From assembly GCA_934717185.1 (NCBI GenBank), contig CAKUYQ010000013.1, positions 13,391 to 77,390 of the forward strand: a stretch of DNA of 64,000 bases, given 5' to 3'. Positions 34,351-42,599 of this stretch are shown here, piece by piece. Origin of the DNA: an uncultured Bacteroidales bacterium. Lineage in GTDB: Bacteria > Bacteroidota > Bacteroidia > Bacteroidales > UBA932. Made by a program: the position numbers and the translations under genes. Position 1 is the first letter of the stretch, and each line of letters opens with the position of its first letter. The notes below the pieces were generated by a model. It was not told the origin of the DNA and searched no databases. It worked only from the letters and a program-made list of their open reading frames with translations.

Positions 34351-35604
34351 ATGGACTTACAATATATTAAACAGAGATACGAGATAGTTGGAGATGACCC
34401 TGTTCTTAACAGAGCCATTGAGATTGCCGTTCAGGTGGCGCCAACGGATCTGTCTGTATTGGTTACCGGAGAGAGCGGAGTAGGCAAGGAGGTAATACCT
34501 CAGATCATCCACCAGAACAGTTCGAGAAAACATAATGCATATATAGCCGTAAACTGCGGCGCAATCCCGGAGGGGACAATAGATTCAGAACTTTTCGGGC
34601 ATGAGAAAGGCTCATTCACCGGTGCCCAGGAGACAAGGAAGGGCTATTTTGAGGTTGCAGACGGTGGAACAATCTTTTTGGATGAGGTTGCAGAGTTGCC
34701 GCTTTCAACGCAAGTGAGGTTACTTAGGGTGCTTCAGAGCGGTGAGTTCTATAAGGTTGGCTCATCAAAGGTGCAAAAGACCAATGTGCGCGTTGTGGGG
34801 GCTACAAATGTTAATGTGCCGCATGCAATACGCCAAGGGAAATTTAGGGAGGACCTCTACTACAGGTTAAATACCGTTCCAATAACACTGCCTGCCTTAA
34901 GGGAGAGAAAAGCTGATATCCATAACCTGTTCAGAAAGTTTGCATTGGATTTTGCAGACAAGTATCAGATGCCATCTGTAAGGCTTACCCCGGATGCTGT
35001 GCATCTTTTGGAAAATTACCGCTGGCCCGGAAATATAAGGCAGCTCAAGAATGTGGCAGAGCAGATGTCTGTCTTGGAGAAGGAGAGGACCATAACCCCG
35101 GAGATTCTAATGAAATATCTGCCGCCGGATACTCCGGATCAGCTGCCTGTCGTTGGGGGTGGCAGAGGGAATGAGGATATTCTTCCCGACAGAGAGATCA
35201 TCTACAAGATATTGTCTCAGTTAAGGAATGAGATAGACGACCTTAAGATAGAGGTGAACAGTCTTAAAGCGGGCTCACAGCAAGGTGGCGGTGGGCTGCT
35301 TAGAAGAACGGCGGTGGCTTGTCAGCAGCCGGGGACAGATGTTATACCGGCTCACCATACATTGTCTCACGATGTTATGCTTATCCATTCGGGCGAAAGA
35401 GCAGAGGAGGAGCCTGCATACGAACAGTTTACGGAGGAGCAAGGTGGAGAGCAGGAGACGGTTATGTCTATCCCTTCAGTGAATGCAGATTTAATCAAAA
35501 AGTGCCTCGAAAAGCACAATGGCAAACGGAAAGCAGCGGCGCAAGAGCTTGGAATATCTGAAAGGACACTTTACAGAAAGATAAAAGAACTTAATTTGGC
35601 ATAA
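34351..35604 (+). CDS. Sigma-54-type AAA+ transcription activator without receiver domain
   Basis: This 417-residue protein starts directly with the AAA+ domain (residues 8-240): Walker A GESGVGKE, sigma-contact loop GSFTGA (canonical GAFTGA), Walker B GGTIFLDEVAELP and sensor region FREDLYYRLNTVPITLPALRER. A poorly conserved linker covers about 255-370. A Fis-type helix-turn-helix closes the protein (NADLIKKCLEKHNGKRKAAAQ, then LGISERTLYRKIKEL). There is no input domain, so activity is probably set by expression or a partner. It leads an operon with lptE, a TPR-like gene and secG, an order also seen in Bacteroides, which hints at envelope control. Its targets are unknown. Confidence 0.92.
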   Translation: MDLQYIKQRYEIVGDDPVLNRAIEIAVQVAPTDLSVLVTGESGVGKEVIPQIIHQNSSRKHNAYIAVNCGAIPEGTIDSELFGHEKGSFTGAQETRKGYFEVADGGTIFLDEVAELPLSTQVRLLRVLQSGEFYKVGSSKVQKTNVRVVGATNVNVPHAIRQGKFREDLYYRLNTVPITLPALRERKADIHNLFRKFALDFADKYQMPSVRLTPDAVHLLENYRWPGNIRQLKNVAEQMSVLEKERTITPEILMKYLPPDTPDQLPVVGGGRGNEDILPDREIIYKILSQLRNEIDDLKIEVNSLKAGSQQGGGGLLRRTAVACQQPGTDVIPAHHTLSHDVMLIHSGERAEEEPAYEQFTEEQGGEQETVMSIPSVNADLIKKCLEKHNGKRKAAAQELGISERTLYRKIKELNLA

Positions 35605-35623
35605 TATAATTTGTTGGGAAGCT

Positions 35624-36133
35624 ATGTATAAAGGAAAAATATATCTTATAACAGTTCTGCTGTTTTCTCTTTTGGCGGGGTGCGGAATATACAAGTTTAA
35701 TGCAACCTCCATATCACCGGATGTTAAGACAATCTCTATATATACAATAGAGAACAGGGCGATGAAGGTGAATCCGTCTCTGAGCAACCAGATTACGGAG
35801 GCGTTGCAGGATAAGTTTAGAAAGCTCACAAAATTGGATGCCGTAACCGATGGCGGAGATTTGGAGATATCGGGGTTCATAATGAGCTACGACATTACCC
35901 CTACGGCGGTTACATCTGATGAGGTGGCTTCCAAAAACAGGCTTACGGTAACTGTAAACATATCATTCACTAATAATAAAGATGAGAGCCAAAGTTTTGA
36001 ATCAAAGTCTTTTGCGGCCTTTCAGGATTATGACTCTAATATGACCTTTGAATCTGCAGAGGCGCAATTGGTAGACCAGATTGTAGAGACTTTGGTAGAG
36101 GATATTTTTAATGCAACGGTTGCTAACTGGTAA
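35624..36133 (+). CDS. lptE: LPS-assembly lipoprotein, LptE-like
   Basis: This 169-residue lipoprotein has the signal MYKGKIYLITVLLFSLLAGC (Cys20). The following GIYKFNATSISPDVKTISIYTIENRA is the usual Bacteroidota LptE opening. LptE plugs the LptD barrel that inserts lipopolysaccharide in the outer membrane. The rest fits the fold: helix SLSNQITEALQDKFRKLTKL, strands LEISGFIMSYDIT and NRLTVTVNISFTN, and a long C-terminal helix. It starts 19 bp after the activator gene and is followed 12 bp later by the next gene. Confidence 0.85.
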   Translation: MYKGKIYLITVLLFSLLAGCGIYKFNATSISPDVKTISIYTIENRAMKVNPSLSNQITEALQDKFRKLTKLDAVTDGGDLEISGFIMSYDITPTAVTSDEVASKNRLTVTVNISFTNNKDESQSFESKSFAAFQDYDSNMTFESAEAQLVDQIVETLVEDIFNATVANW

Positions 36134-36145
36134 TTTTACAAGAGT

Positions 36146-36745
36146 ATGACAGAGGATTTGAGTTCTATAGAGCAGTTGATCTCCATCTATCCGTGGTATC
36201 AGGGTGCCAGAGTGGAGCTGATTCTTAAATTGGCGGAGATAAGTAAGGAGACAGCCCGGGAAAAATTAAGGGAGTCGTTTTCGTTTGTGCCGTTTCCGGA
36301 ATGGATTGCAACTAAAATAGAGGGTATTGAGAGTGCAAAGAAACGCTCCGAAAATGATAAGGTCATTCAATCTCAGATCCAGCAGGCCAAGAAGATATTT
36401 GTGGTTGGCGGAGATTATTTCAGCAGGGAGGAGTTGGAGAGTGTAAACAATGACAATGAGGCAAGAGAAGATTCTCCTGCTATCCCTATTGAAGCGGCAA
36501 GGTCATTGGAGAGGGAGAGAGCCGTAAAAAGAGATGGTGCAAATAGCGGGGTGGATCCGTTAATTTTTTACACTGAGACACTTGCGCAGATTTATACACA
36601 GCAGGAGTGCTGGAGGGAGGCTTTGGATGTTTATTCAAAACTTATTTTGCTATATCCGGAAAAAAGTGTTTACTTTGCAAGTCTTGTGAATGACATAAAA
36701 TTAAAGATGTCATCGAGTAGAGAAAATAATATTAAAAATTTATAA
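36146..36745 (+). CDS. Conserved helical protein of the lptE-secG operon, TPR-like
   Basis: I recognise no named domain. The 199-residue protein is cytoplasmic, with no signal or membrane segment. It has an N-terminal helical part (SIEQLISIYPWYQGARVELILKLAEIS), a charged linker (about 95-135) and a C-terminal helix pair ETLAQIYTQQECWREALDVYSKLILLYPEKSVYFASLV that resembles one TPR unit. It lies between lptE and secG with 12 bp and 2 bp gaps, so it is surely co-transcribed. A link to secretion or envelope assembly is inferred from position only. Confidence 0.8.
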   Translation: MTEDLSSIEQLISIYPWYQGARVELILKLAEISKETAREKLRESFSFVPFPEWIATKIEGIESAKKRSENDKVIQSQIQQAKKIFVVGGDYFSREELESVNNDNEAREDSPAIPIEAARSLERERAVKRDGANSGVDPLIFYTETLAQIYTQQECWREALDVYSKLILLYPEKSVYFASLVNDIKLKMSSSRENNIKNL

Positions 36746-36747
36746 AT

Positions 36748-37131
36748 ATGTATACCGCAATTTCTATTCTTATTGTTATTGCAAGCGTCTTGCTTACTAT
36801 AATAGTGTTGCTTCAGAACTCAAAAGGTGGTGGACTTGCAGCTAACTTTGCTGCCGGAAATCAGACTTTCGGAGTGAGACAGACTGCAGATTTTCTTGAA
36901 AAATCAACTTGGACCTTAGCTATTACAATTATTGTTCTTTGCATCTTGGCTACAGCGTTTATTGCAAACAGAGCTGTTGAGAACAGAACAGATATTACAG
37001 ACAGGGTATTGAATACAGCTGTGCAAGGACAGCCTCAGTTTAATCAGGAGGAGGCTATGCAGCAGGTACAGGGAGAGGCACAGCAGAGTGCTAATCCTGC
37101 AGAAGAGGCATCTGCAGCTACTCAAGAGTAA
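36748..37131 (+). CDS. secG: Preprotein translocase subunit SecG
   Basis: This 127-residue inner-membrane subunit of the SecYEG channel has two membrane segments (about residues 4-23 and 50-70) with the conserved loop LLQNSKGGGLAANFAAGNQTFGVRQTADFLEKSTW between them. A long Gln/Glu-rich C-terminal tail (about residues 90-127) is common in Bacteroidota. It closes the operon and is followed by a strong terminator. Confidence 0.95.
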   Translation: MYTAISILIVIASVLLTIIVLLQNSKGGGLAANFAAGNQTFGVRQTADFLEKSTWTLAITIIVLCILATAFIANRAVENRTDITDRVLNTAVQGQPQFNQEEAMQQVQGEAQQSANPAEEASAATQE

Positions 37132-37188
37132 ATGGCTTAACATTTTCTTAACATCTTTAATAATTAAGCATTAGTTTGACAAACAAGG

Positions 37189-37227
37189 AATTACAGGTCT
37201 CAACGAGTTGAGACCTGTAATTTTTTT
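37189..37227 (+). terminator. Rho-independent terminator after secG
   Basis: A perfect 15-bp stem (AATTACAGGTCTCAA with TTGAGACCTGTAATT), a 4-nt loop and seven T residues directly follow the secG gene. Confidence 0.9.
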
Positions 37228-37231
37228 GTCA

Positions 37232-37280
37232 TTTTACAGTACTATGTGTTGCATAGTACTGTAAAAAGTAGATATATTTG
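37232..37280 (+). promoter_or_regulatory. Promoter with 15-bp palindromic operator for the pspC-padR operon
   Basis: TTTTACAGTACTATG (37232-37246) and CATAGTACTGTAAAA (37252-37266) form a perfect inverted repeat with a 5-nt centre. The centre contains the -33 TTG (37249-37251), placed 21 bp from the -7 box TATATTTG (37273-37280). A dimeric repressor bound here would block the promoter. The operon encodes a PadR regulator, the obvious candidate for autoregulation. Confidence 0.75.
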
Positions 37281-37291
37281 CAATGCAAAAA

Positions 37292-37315
37292 ACAAGGTGA
37301 GAAACAGTACCTTGT
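37292..37315 (+). promoter_or_regulatory. Leader hairpin of the pspC-padR operon
   Basis: ACAAGGT and ACCTTGT form a 7-bp stem with a 10-nt loop, at the predicted 5' end of a leader of about 145 nt. A second, weaker pairing (GTTGAGAG with CTCTCAC) spans about 37344-37382. Confidence 0.4.
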
Positions 37316-37429
37316 AAGAATAGAATAATGTAGGAGGAATTATTGTTGAGAGAGAACGGTAGTGAACGGCTATCAGACTCTCACAAATTTTGGTTATTTT
37401 TTTAAGTTAAGATTAAATATTTCAATAAG

Positions 37430-38044
37430 ATGAAAAAGATAGTGAATATCAGTTTGTCCGGCAGAGGCTTTAGTGTGGATGAGGATGCATATGTTGCTCT
37501 AAAGAATTATCTGAGCGTGTTTAAAAACAAAATAGCTAATGAGCTTCAGTGGAAGGAGGTTATGGATGATGTTGAAAGACGAATATCCGAGTTGTTTACA
37601 GAGAAATTGGGGAACGGCTATAAGGATGTTGTGAATATTAACATGGTAAATGAAGTTATAATGCAATTGGGGCTTCCCGATGGCTCTGAATATAACTTTA
37701 GCACTGCGGAGGAATCCTATGGTGAAGCAGGTACTACCGATTCTCGGGAACCCAATGGCTTTGGACAGAATGTAGATAGGACTGCAAAAAAGGTTCTTTA
37801 CAGAAATCCGGATGATACCAAAATAGGCGGAGTGTGCAGTGGATTGGCTCTTTATATTGGAGTTGATACTACTTTACTGAGGGTTATATTTTTAGTGCTG
37901 CTCATTTTGGGCTCTTCGGGATTTTGGATCTACTTGATTTTCTGGATTGTGGTACCAAAGGCCATTACACCTCTTGAAAAGTGCCAAATGTACGGTTTGC
38001 CTGTTAATGCCGAGAATCTGAGCAAATTTGCCGTTAAAAAATAA
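37430..38044 (+). CDS. PspC-domain membrane protein (first copy)
   Basis: This 204-residue protein has an N-terminal domain (residues 1-75, KKIVNISLSGRGFSVDEDAY ... MDDVERRISELFTEKL) also found in the second PspC protein of this operon. The PspC domain at about 122-182 has KVLYRNPDDTKIGGVCSGLALYIGVDTTLLRVIFLVLLI and membrane segment SSGFWIYLIFWIVVP. PspC proteins sense envelope stress in enterobacteria. In Bacteroidota they often lie with PadR regulators, as here. The gene ends 16 bp before padR. Confidence 0.88.
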   Translation: MKKIVNISLSGRGFSVDEDAYVALKNYLSVFKNKIANELQWKEVMDDVERRISELFTEKLGNGYKDVVNINMVNEVIMQLGLPDGSEYNFSTAEESYGEAGTTDSREPNGFGQNVDRTAKKVLYRNPDDTKIGGVCSGLALYIGVDTTLLRVIFLVLLILGSSGFWIYLIFWIVVPKAITPLEKCQMYGLPVNAENLSKFAVKK

Positions 38045-38060
38045 TACAAGGAGAGTTGCT

Positions 38061-38402
38061 ATGGATATAAATTTAGAAAATATAAAGTCACAGATGAGAA
38101 AGGGGATGCTTGAATATTGTATTCTTTCTATTCTCAAAAACGGGGAGACTTATGCCTCCTCTCTCATAACCGAACTTAAAGAGGCAAAGATGATAGTTGT
38201 TGAGGGAACCTTGTATCCCCTGCTTACAAGATTAAAGAATCAGGGCTATCTTACCTACAGGTGGGAGGAGAGTAAACAGGGGCCTCCAAGAAAATATTAC
38301 AGTCTAACGGAACAGGGTGATCTTGCGTTAGAAGCCATGGATAGTGCCTGGAAAGATGTTGAAGATTCTATAAACCTTATTAAGACAAAAAAACTGTTGT
38401 AA
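38061..38402 (+). CDS. PadR-family transcriptional regulator
   Basis: I choose the ATG at 38061, preceded by a good Shine-Dalgarno AAGGAG at 38048-38053; an earlier in-frame ATG lies inside the upstream gene. The protein of about 113 residues is a compact PadR winged helix: SQMRKGMLEYCILSILKNGETYASSLITEL, VEGTLYPLLTRLKNQGYLTYRWEES, GPPRKYYSLTEQG, and a C-terminal dimer helix. It is encoded between two PspC genes and is the likely ligand of the palindromic operator at 37232-37266. Confidence 0.93.
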   Translation: MDINLENIKSQMRKGMLEYCILSILKNGETYASSLITELKEAKMIVVEGTLYPLLTRLKNQGYLTYRWEESKQGPPRKYYSLTEQGDLALEAMDSAWKDVEDSINLIKTKKLL

Positions 38403-38404
38403 CT

Positions 38405-39892
38405 ATGAAAGAGATAGAGAAGATAAGCATATCCGGCATTGCATTTACTCTTGAAACAGATGCTTTGGAACTGTTGAACAGCTATTTGGAGTCATTGAAC
38501 AACTATTACAAGAATGTTGCAGGGAATGAAGAGATTGTTGCTGATGTTGAGGAACGTATAGCAGAGTTGCTCATAGAGAGAGGTGCAAGAGACAGAGTGG
38601 TAGATAGCGGAGATATACAGTGTATTGTTTCCATTCTTGGAACACCTGAGGAGCTGCAGGATGCTGATGGTGGTAAATCTACGCAGGCAAATAGAGCGCA
38701 GGATAAGGCAGATTCGGACGGAAACATAAAGAAGAGGCTTTATAGAGATCTTGGGAACAATGTTTTGGGCGGAGTATGTGCAGGATTGGCAAAATATGCA
38801 AATACATCACCTATATGGATAAGAATAGTGTTGGTTGTGGCTGTCCTTTTTGGAAGCAGCGTATTCTTTGGGCATACGTTAGCCTCTATACTGATAATAG
38901 GATATATAGTCTTGTGGATAGCAGTGCCACCTGCAAAGACAGTGGCGCAGAGATGTTCAATGGATGGGATAGATCCCGGATTGGACGGAATAAGAGATTA
39001 TAAATGGAAAAAAGGGAATAATATGGAGCATTCAGGGAATAGAGTTTTAAATGCGTTGGGCAGGACAATCTGCTTTATAGTTGGAACTGTTATGCTCCTT
39101 TCAGGTATAGGCGGCTTTATATGTGGAATTGTATTTCTGTTTGGAATAGACATATTTACAGGAATATCTGCTTATTCATTGGCGGATTATATAATGCCTG
39201 GTCCGGGTATGTTGTTTTTTAAGATTATGGCAATGGGTGTATGGTTTATTCCTTGTATCGCCTTACTGTATGTTGGAAGTATGTTATGTTTCAATTTTAA
39301 GTCTCCTAAATGGCGTCCCGGGCTTATACTGTTCATTTTGTGGATTGTCTGTATTGTGTCGTCCATCTCTTGGGGCATATCTAAAGCTACCCCTTTTATA
39401 AATCATTACGAAAATAAAATATGTACAAGTTTTGATAAACATTATGATACTTTATACGTTAACTTTGAGAAACCCAAATTGTCGGGAAGCGCCAAAATGT
39501 ATATGAATGACAGCAAATATGGAGAGGTAGATCTCTACTATGTTGATAAGGGCGAAAATGGTAGTGTGATTGCTTATTACCCGCGTTTTAGGATTAAAAG
39601 GGGCAGGAATTACAGGCTTGACAATGGTGAACCGTGTGTGCCGTACGTTGGGGCAGAGAAGACATTCTTCTATGGTGCCACGTTGGCAGAGATGGCTTGG
39701 GATAAGGGCGAAAATGACCTTTGTACAATAAAGGACTCACTTTTAACAGTCTATCCTAAGGTTCTCTCAAAAGATGAGCCTTTTGACGGCAAACTTGCGT
39801 GGATTGAACTTGCTGTGCCGCGTAATACGGTGGTTATAATGCAGGAACCTAAAACGGTTGAATTTATTTCGCGCTACGAATACGATGATTAG
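38405..39892 (+). CDS. PspC-domain multi-pass membrane protein (second copy)
   Basis: This 495-residue protein repeats the N-terminal domain (MKEIEKISISGIAFTLETDA ... VADVEERIAELLIERG). A PspC domain follows at about 115-180 (KRLYRDLGNNVLGGVCAGLA, ANTSPIWIRIVLVVAVLFGS, then IGYIVLWIAVPP). Three more membrane segments lie at about 220-245, 270-295 and 302-325. The C-terminal periplasmic part (about residues 335-495) is beta-rich and unfamiliar. It starts 2 bp after padR. Domain sharing with the first gene suggests duplication. One 11-mer motif copy lies at 39479-39489, read as LSGS. Confidence 0.85.
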   Translation: MKEIEKISISGIAFTLETDALELLNSYLESLNNYYKNVAGNEEIVADVEERIAELLIERGARDRVVDSGDIQCIVSILGTPEELQDADGGKSTQANRAQDKADSDGNIKKRLYRDLGNNVLGGVCAGLAKYANTSPIWIRIVLVVAVLFGSSVFFGHTLASILIIGYIVLWIAVPPAKTVAQRCSMDGIDPGLDGIRDYKWKKGNNMEHSGNRVLNALGRTICFIVGTVMLLSGIGGFICGIVFLFGIDIFTGISAYSLADYIMPGPGMLFFKIMAMGVWFIPCIALLYVGSMLCFNFKSPKWRPGLILFILWIVCIVSSISWGISKATPFINHYENKICTSFDKHYDTLYVNFEKPKLSGSAKMYMNDSKYGEVDLYYVDKGENGSVIAYYPRFRIKRGRNYRLDNGEPCVPYVGAEKTFFYGATLAEMAWDKGENDLCTIKDSLLTVYPKVLSKDEPFDGKLAWIELAVPRNTVVIMQEPKTVEFISRYEYDD

Positions 39893-39924
39893 ATTATAGG
39901 TTATTATTTTTGAGTGATTAAAGA

Positions 39925-39954
39925 AAGGGGATGGCCTGCTTTTGGTCATCCCCT
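39925..39954. terminator. Bidirectional terminator between the PspC operon and kbl
   Basis: AAGGGGATGGCC pairs with GGTCATCCCCTT across a short loop. It sits between convergent genes with T-rich flanks on the left for the minus strand. Confidence 0.7.
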
Positions 39955-39976
39955 TAACGTTGTCTTAAAGACAAGA

Positions 39977-41167
39977 CTATTTTAACAAACCAAGCTCCTT
40001 GCCTACTTTGGTAAATGCGGCAATAGCTCTGTCCAAGTGCTCTTTTTCGTGACCTGCCGAAATCTGTACACGTATACGTGCAAGGTCTTTTGGTACAACA
40101 GGATAGTAGAATCCTACTACGTATATTCCCTCTTCCAAAAGCCTTTCTGCCATCTTTTGTGAAAGTTTTGCATCGTAAAGCATAACTGCGCATATTGCAG
40201 ACTGGGTAGGCTTAATGTCAAAACCTGCCTCTTTCATCTTGGCAACAAAGTACTCTGTATTTGCATGAAGTTTATCCTGCAGTTCATTGGTGCGAGACAT
40301 CATATTGAACATCTCTATACCTGCAGCTGCAACCATTGGTGGGATAGAGTTGGAGAAAAGGTAAGGACGCGAACGCTGTCTGAGCATATCTATAATCTCC
40401 TTCTTGCCTGTTGTGAATCCGCCTATTGCACCGCCAAACGCTTTTCCAAGCGTACCTGTAAGGATCTCAATCTTTCCTCTTAGGTTAAACTGCTCTGTAG
40501 TTCCTCTTCCTGTCTTCCCGACAACACCTGCAGAGTGGGATTCGTCTACCATTACAAGAGCATCGTACTTTTGAGCCAACTCATAGATCTTGTTAAGAGG
40601 TGCAACGTTGCCGTCCATAGAGAAAACTCCGTCTGTTACTATGATTCTGTGTCTTTGTGCCTGAGCTTTCTTAAGGCACTCCTCCAGCTCCTCCATATTT
40701 GCGTTGGCATAACGGTAGCGTTGTGCTTTGCAAAGTCTTACTCCGTCTATAATGGAGGCATGATTCAAAGCGTCTGATATAATTGCGTCCTCCTCGTTAA
40801 ACAACGGCTCAAATACACCGCCGTTTGCGTCAAAGCAGGCAGCATACAAGATAGTGTCCTCTGTGCCGAAAAATTCTGCAATTTTCTTTTCCAACTCTTT
40901 GTGAAGATCCTGGGTTCCGCAGATGAACCTTACGCTCGACATTCCAAAGCCTCTCTCATCCAATGCTTTTTTTGCAGCATTGATAAGATCTTTATTATCA
41001 GATAATCCAAGGTAGTTATTTGCGCAGAAGTTAAGTACCTCTTTGCCGCTGCTAACCTTTATCTCTGCTTTCTGAGGGGTAACTATAATCCTCTCGTTCT
41101 TGTACAGACCTGCATCTTTTATAGATTGCAACTCATTTGCCAAATAAGACTGAAAATTCTTATACAT
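39977..41167 (-). CDS. kbl: Glycine C-acetyltransferase (2-amino-3-ketobutyrate CoA ligase)
   Basis: This 396-residue PLP enzyme of the alpha-oxoamine synthase family interconverts 2-amino-3-ketobutyrate plus CoA and glycine plus acetyl-CoA in threonine breakdown. It is close to E. coli Kbl across its length: VLNFCANNYLGLSDNKDLI, GFGMSSVRFICGTQDLHKELE, DALNHASIIDGVRLCKAQRYRYAN, and the PLP lysine in TGTLGKAFGGAIGG. Serine palmitoyltransferase is the nearest alternative but fits less well. No threonine dehydrogenase gene is adjacent. It stands alone with a -7 box at 41228-41235. Confidence 0.94.
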   Translation of the reverse strand: MYKNFQSYLANELQSIKDAGLYKNERIIVTPQKAEIKVSSGKEVLNFCANNYLGLSDNKDLINAAKKALDERGFGMSSVRFICGTQDLHKELEKKIAEFFGTEDTILYAACFDANGGVFEPLFNEEDAIISDALNHASIIDGVRLCKAQRYRYANANMEELEECLKKAQAQRHRIIVTDGVFSMDGNVAPLNKIYELAQKYDALVMVDESHSAGVVGKTGRGTTEQFNLRGKIEILTGTLGKAFGGAIGGFTTGKKEIIDMLRQRSRPYLFSNSIPPMVAAAGIEMFNMMSRTNELQDKLHANTEYFVAKMKEAGFDIKPTQSAICAVMLYDAKLSQKMAERLLEEGIYVVGFYYPVVPKDLARIRVQISAGHEKEHLDRAIAAFTKVGKELGLLK

Positions 41168-41227
41168 AATTATTGTATTTTAATATTAGTTTCTAATACA
41201 GGAGTGGAAAACATTATCCACAGCACG

Positions 41228-41235
41228 CAAATTTA
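41228..41235 (-). promoter_or_regulatory. -7 box (TAAATTTG) for kbl
   Basis: This exact TAnnTTTG match on the minus strand lies about 60 bp before the ATG. Confidence 0.45.
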
Positions 41236-41318
41236 CATTAATATCCTTAAATAGATTATAAATTTTAATACTAATTGTATTATTTGTTATAAAGACATAT
41301 TTTATACTGCATTGTCTA

Positions 41319-41417
41319 TGTAATCTTAAAAAAATAACTTGGTAATCTTTTTCAAAAAGACATCTATCCTCAAAAATACTGCTAAATCTTTACCAACTTA
41401 TTTTTTAACGCTTACTA
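41319..41417. repeat. MITE-like element, copy 4
   Basis: The copy begins TGTAATCTTAAAAAAATAAC and ends TTATTTTTTAACGCTTACTA, with an interior (CAAAAAGACATCTATCCTCA) that matches a part of copy 5 missing from copies 1 and 6. The rest of the 41168-41589 gap shows only the trxA upstream region. Confidence 0.75.
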
Positions 41418-41476
41418 TATTAAAAATTTATGCTAATTTAGCACCTCCGTTTTATTATTACAGAACCAACTTATAA

Positions 41477-41484
41477 TAGATTTG
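41477..41484 (+). promoter_or_regulatory. -7 box (TAGATTTG) upstream of trxA
   Basis: This TAnnTTTG match lies 105 bp before the trxA ATG. There is no clear -33 element. Confidence 0.35.
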
Positions 41485-41589
41485 TTTGAAATTAGGGGAA
41501 TAACAGATATAGTTGTTTTATATGAAAGGTATAAGTTGGCTTTGTGACCGGTTTATACAGGTTTTATTAATTAAATAATAATATAAGTT

Positions 41590-41907
41590 ATGGCTATTGA
41601 ACTAAACGATGCTAATTTTAAAGAGGTTGTCCTTTCTGCGGACAAACCGGTTCTTGTTGATTTTTGGGCTACCTGGTGTGGACCATGTAAAATGATTGCT
41701 CCTATTGTAGACGAGATTGCAAATGAGTATGAGGGTAAAGTTGTAGTCTGTAAATGTAATGTAGACGATGCAACTGATGTTCCTGTTGAATATCGTATAA
41801 GGAATATCCCTACTCTTCTTTTCTTCAAAGGGGGCGAGCTTAAGGACAAATTGGTTGGCGCAACTACTAAAGCTGCTATTGCAGAGAAGATTGACAAGTT
41901 GCTTTAA
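41590..41907 (+). CDS. trxA: Thioredoxin
   Basis: This 105-residue cytoplasmic thioredoxin has the active site WATWCGPCKMIAP (Cys30, Cys33), the conserved cis-Pro in RNIPTLLFF, and no signal peptide. It reduces protein disulfides with electrons from thioredoxin reductase. A beta-barrel gene follows 50 bp downstream, possibly on the same transcript. Confidence 0.97.
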   Translation: MAIELNDANFKEVVLSADKPVLVDFWATWCGPCKMIAPIVDEIANEYEGKVVVCKCNVDDATDVPVEYRIRNIPTLLFFKGGELKDKLVGATTKAAIAEKIDKLL

Positions 41908-41957
41908 TATTAACCTTTTGTCAGGCAAATAAATATTAACCATTAGAATAGATTATC

Positions 41958-42575
41958 ATGAAGAGATTGTTGGCATTTGTAGCAGCACTGTTTATGCTTA
42001 TCCCGTTGGTAAGTGCTCAGTCTGGTTTTGGTATTAAAGGAGGAATGAATTTTAATACTATGTCAGACATGAAACCAACAGATGGCGGACTAATTAATGT
42101 AAAGGCGCGTACCGGTTATCATTTTGGTGTGATGTATAAGGCTAAATTGCCGTTAGGCTTTGCACTCCAACCCGAGTTACTCTATATTAACAAGAATAGT
42201 CGGATGGAATTTGGTGAACATAATTCACAGGACTATCTGTCTCAAGACGCCAGACTTCATTATTTTCAGCTTCCTGTTGGTGTTCAGTGGGGGATTGATT
42301 TAGTTCTGTTCAGACCTTATCTTCAGTTTACACCATATATTGGCTATGCCATCTCTAAAGGTGGTATTTACAATAAGGTAAGTTGGGACGATCTTAACCG
42401 ATTTGAATATGGCTTTGGTCTTGGCGCCGGTATAGAGGTGTGGAAGGTACAGCTGTCTGGAAGATACAGCTGGGACCTTGGAAAGGTTAGTAATTTTGAG
42501 TGGCCTAAATTGCGTAAAGAGGTTAAAAGAGAGAAAAACAGGGGCTTTGAGCTCTCTATAGGATTTCTTTTCTAA
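41958..42575 (+). CDS. Outer-membrane beta-barrel protein, PorT-like
   Basis: This 205-residue protein has the signal peptide MKRLLAFVAALFMLIPLVSAQ. It then has the eight-strand barrel pattern of the PorT-like family: GFGIKGGMNFNTMSD, TGYHFGVMYKAKLPLGFALQPELLYINK, YFQLPVGVQWGI, RPYLQFTPYIGYAIS, YGFGLGAGIEVWKVQLSGRYSWDLG and the terminal ELSIGFLF. The last residue is Phe, as for barrels inserted by BAM. Its specific role is unknown. It lies between trxA and a polyprenyl synthase gene. Confidence 0.82.
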   Translation: MKRLLAFVAALFMLIPLVSAQSGFGIKGGMNFNTMSDMKPTDGGLINVKARTGYHFGVMYKAKLPLGFALQPELLYINKNSRMEFGEHNSQDYLSQDARLHYFQLPVGVQWGIDLVLFRPYLQFTPYIGYAISKGGIYNKVSWDDLNRFEYGFGLGAGIEVWKVQLSGRYSWDLGKVSNFEWPKLRKEVKREKNRGFELSIGFLF

Positions 42576-42599
42576 AGAGTTAACTTAACAGGTGTAGCA

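Noticed and set aside
41958..42575. Type IX secretion gene porT
   Set aside because: The barrel belongs to the broad PorT-like family, but there is no T9SS neighbour or PorT-specific segment that I can point to.
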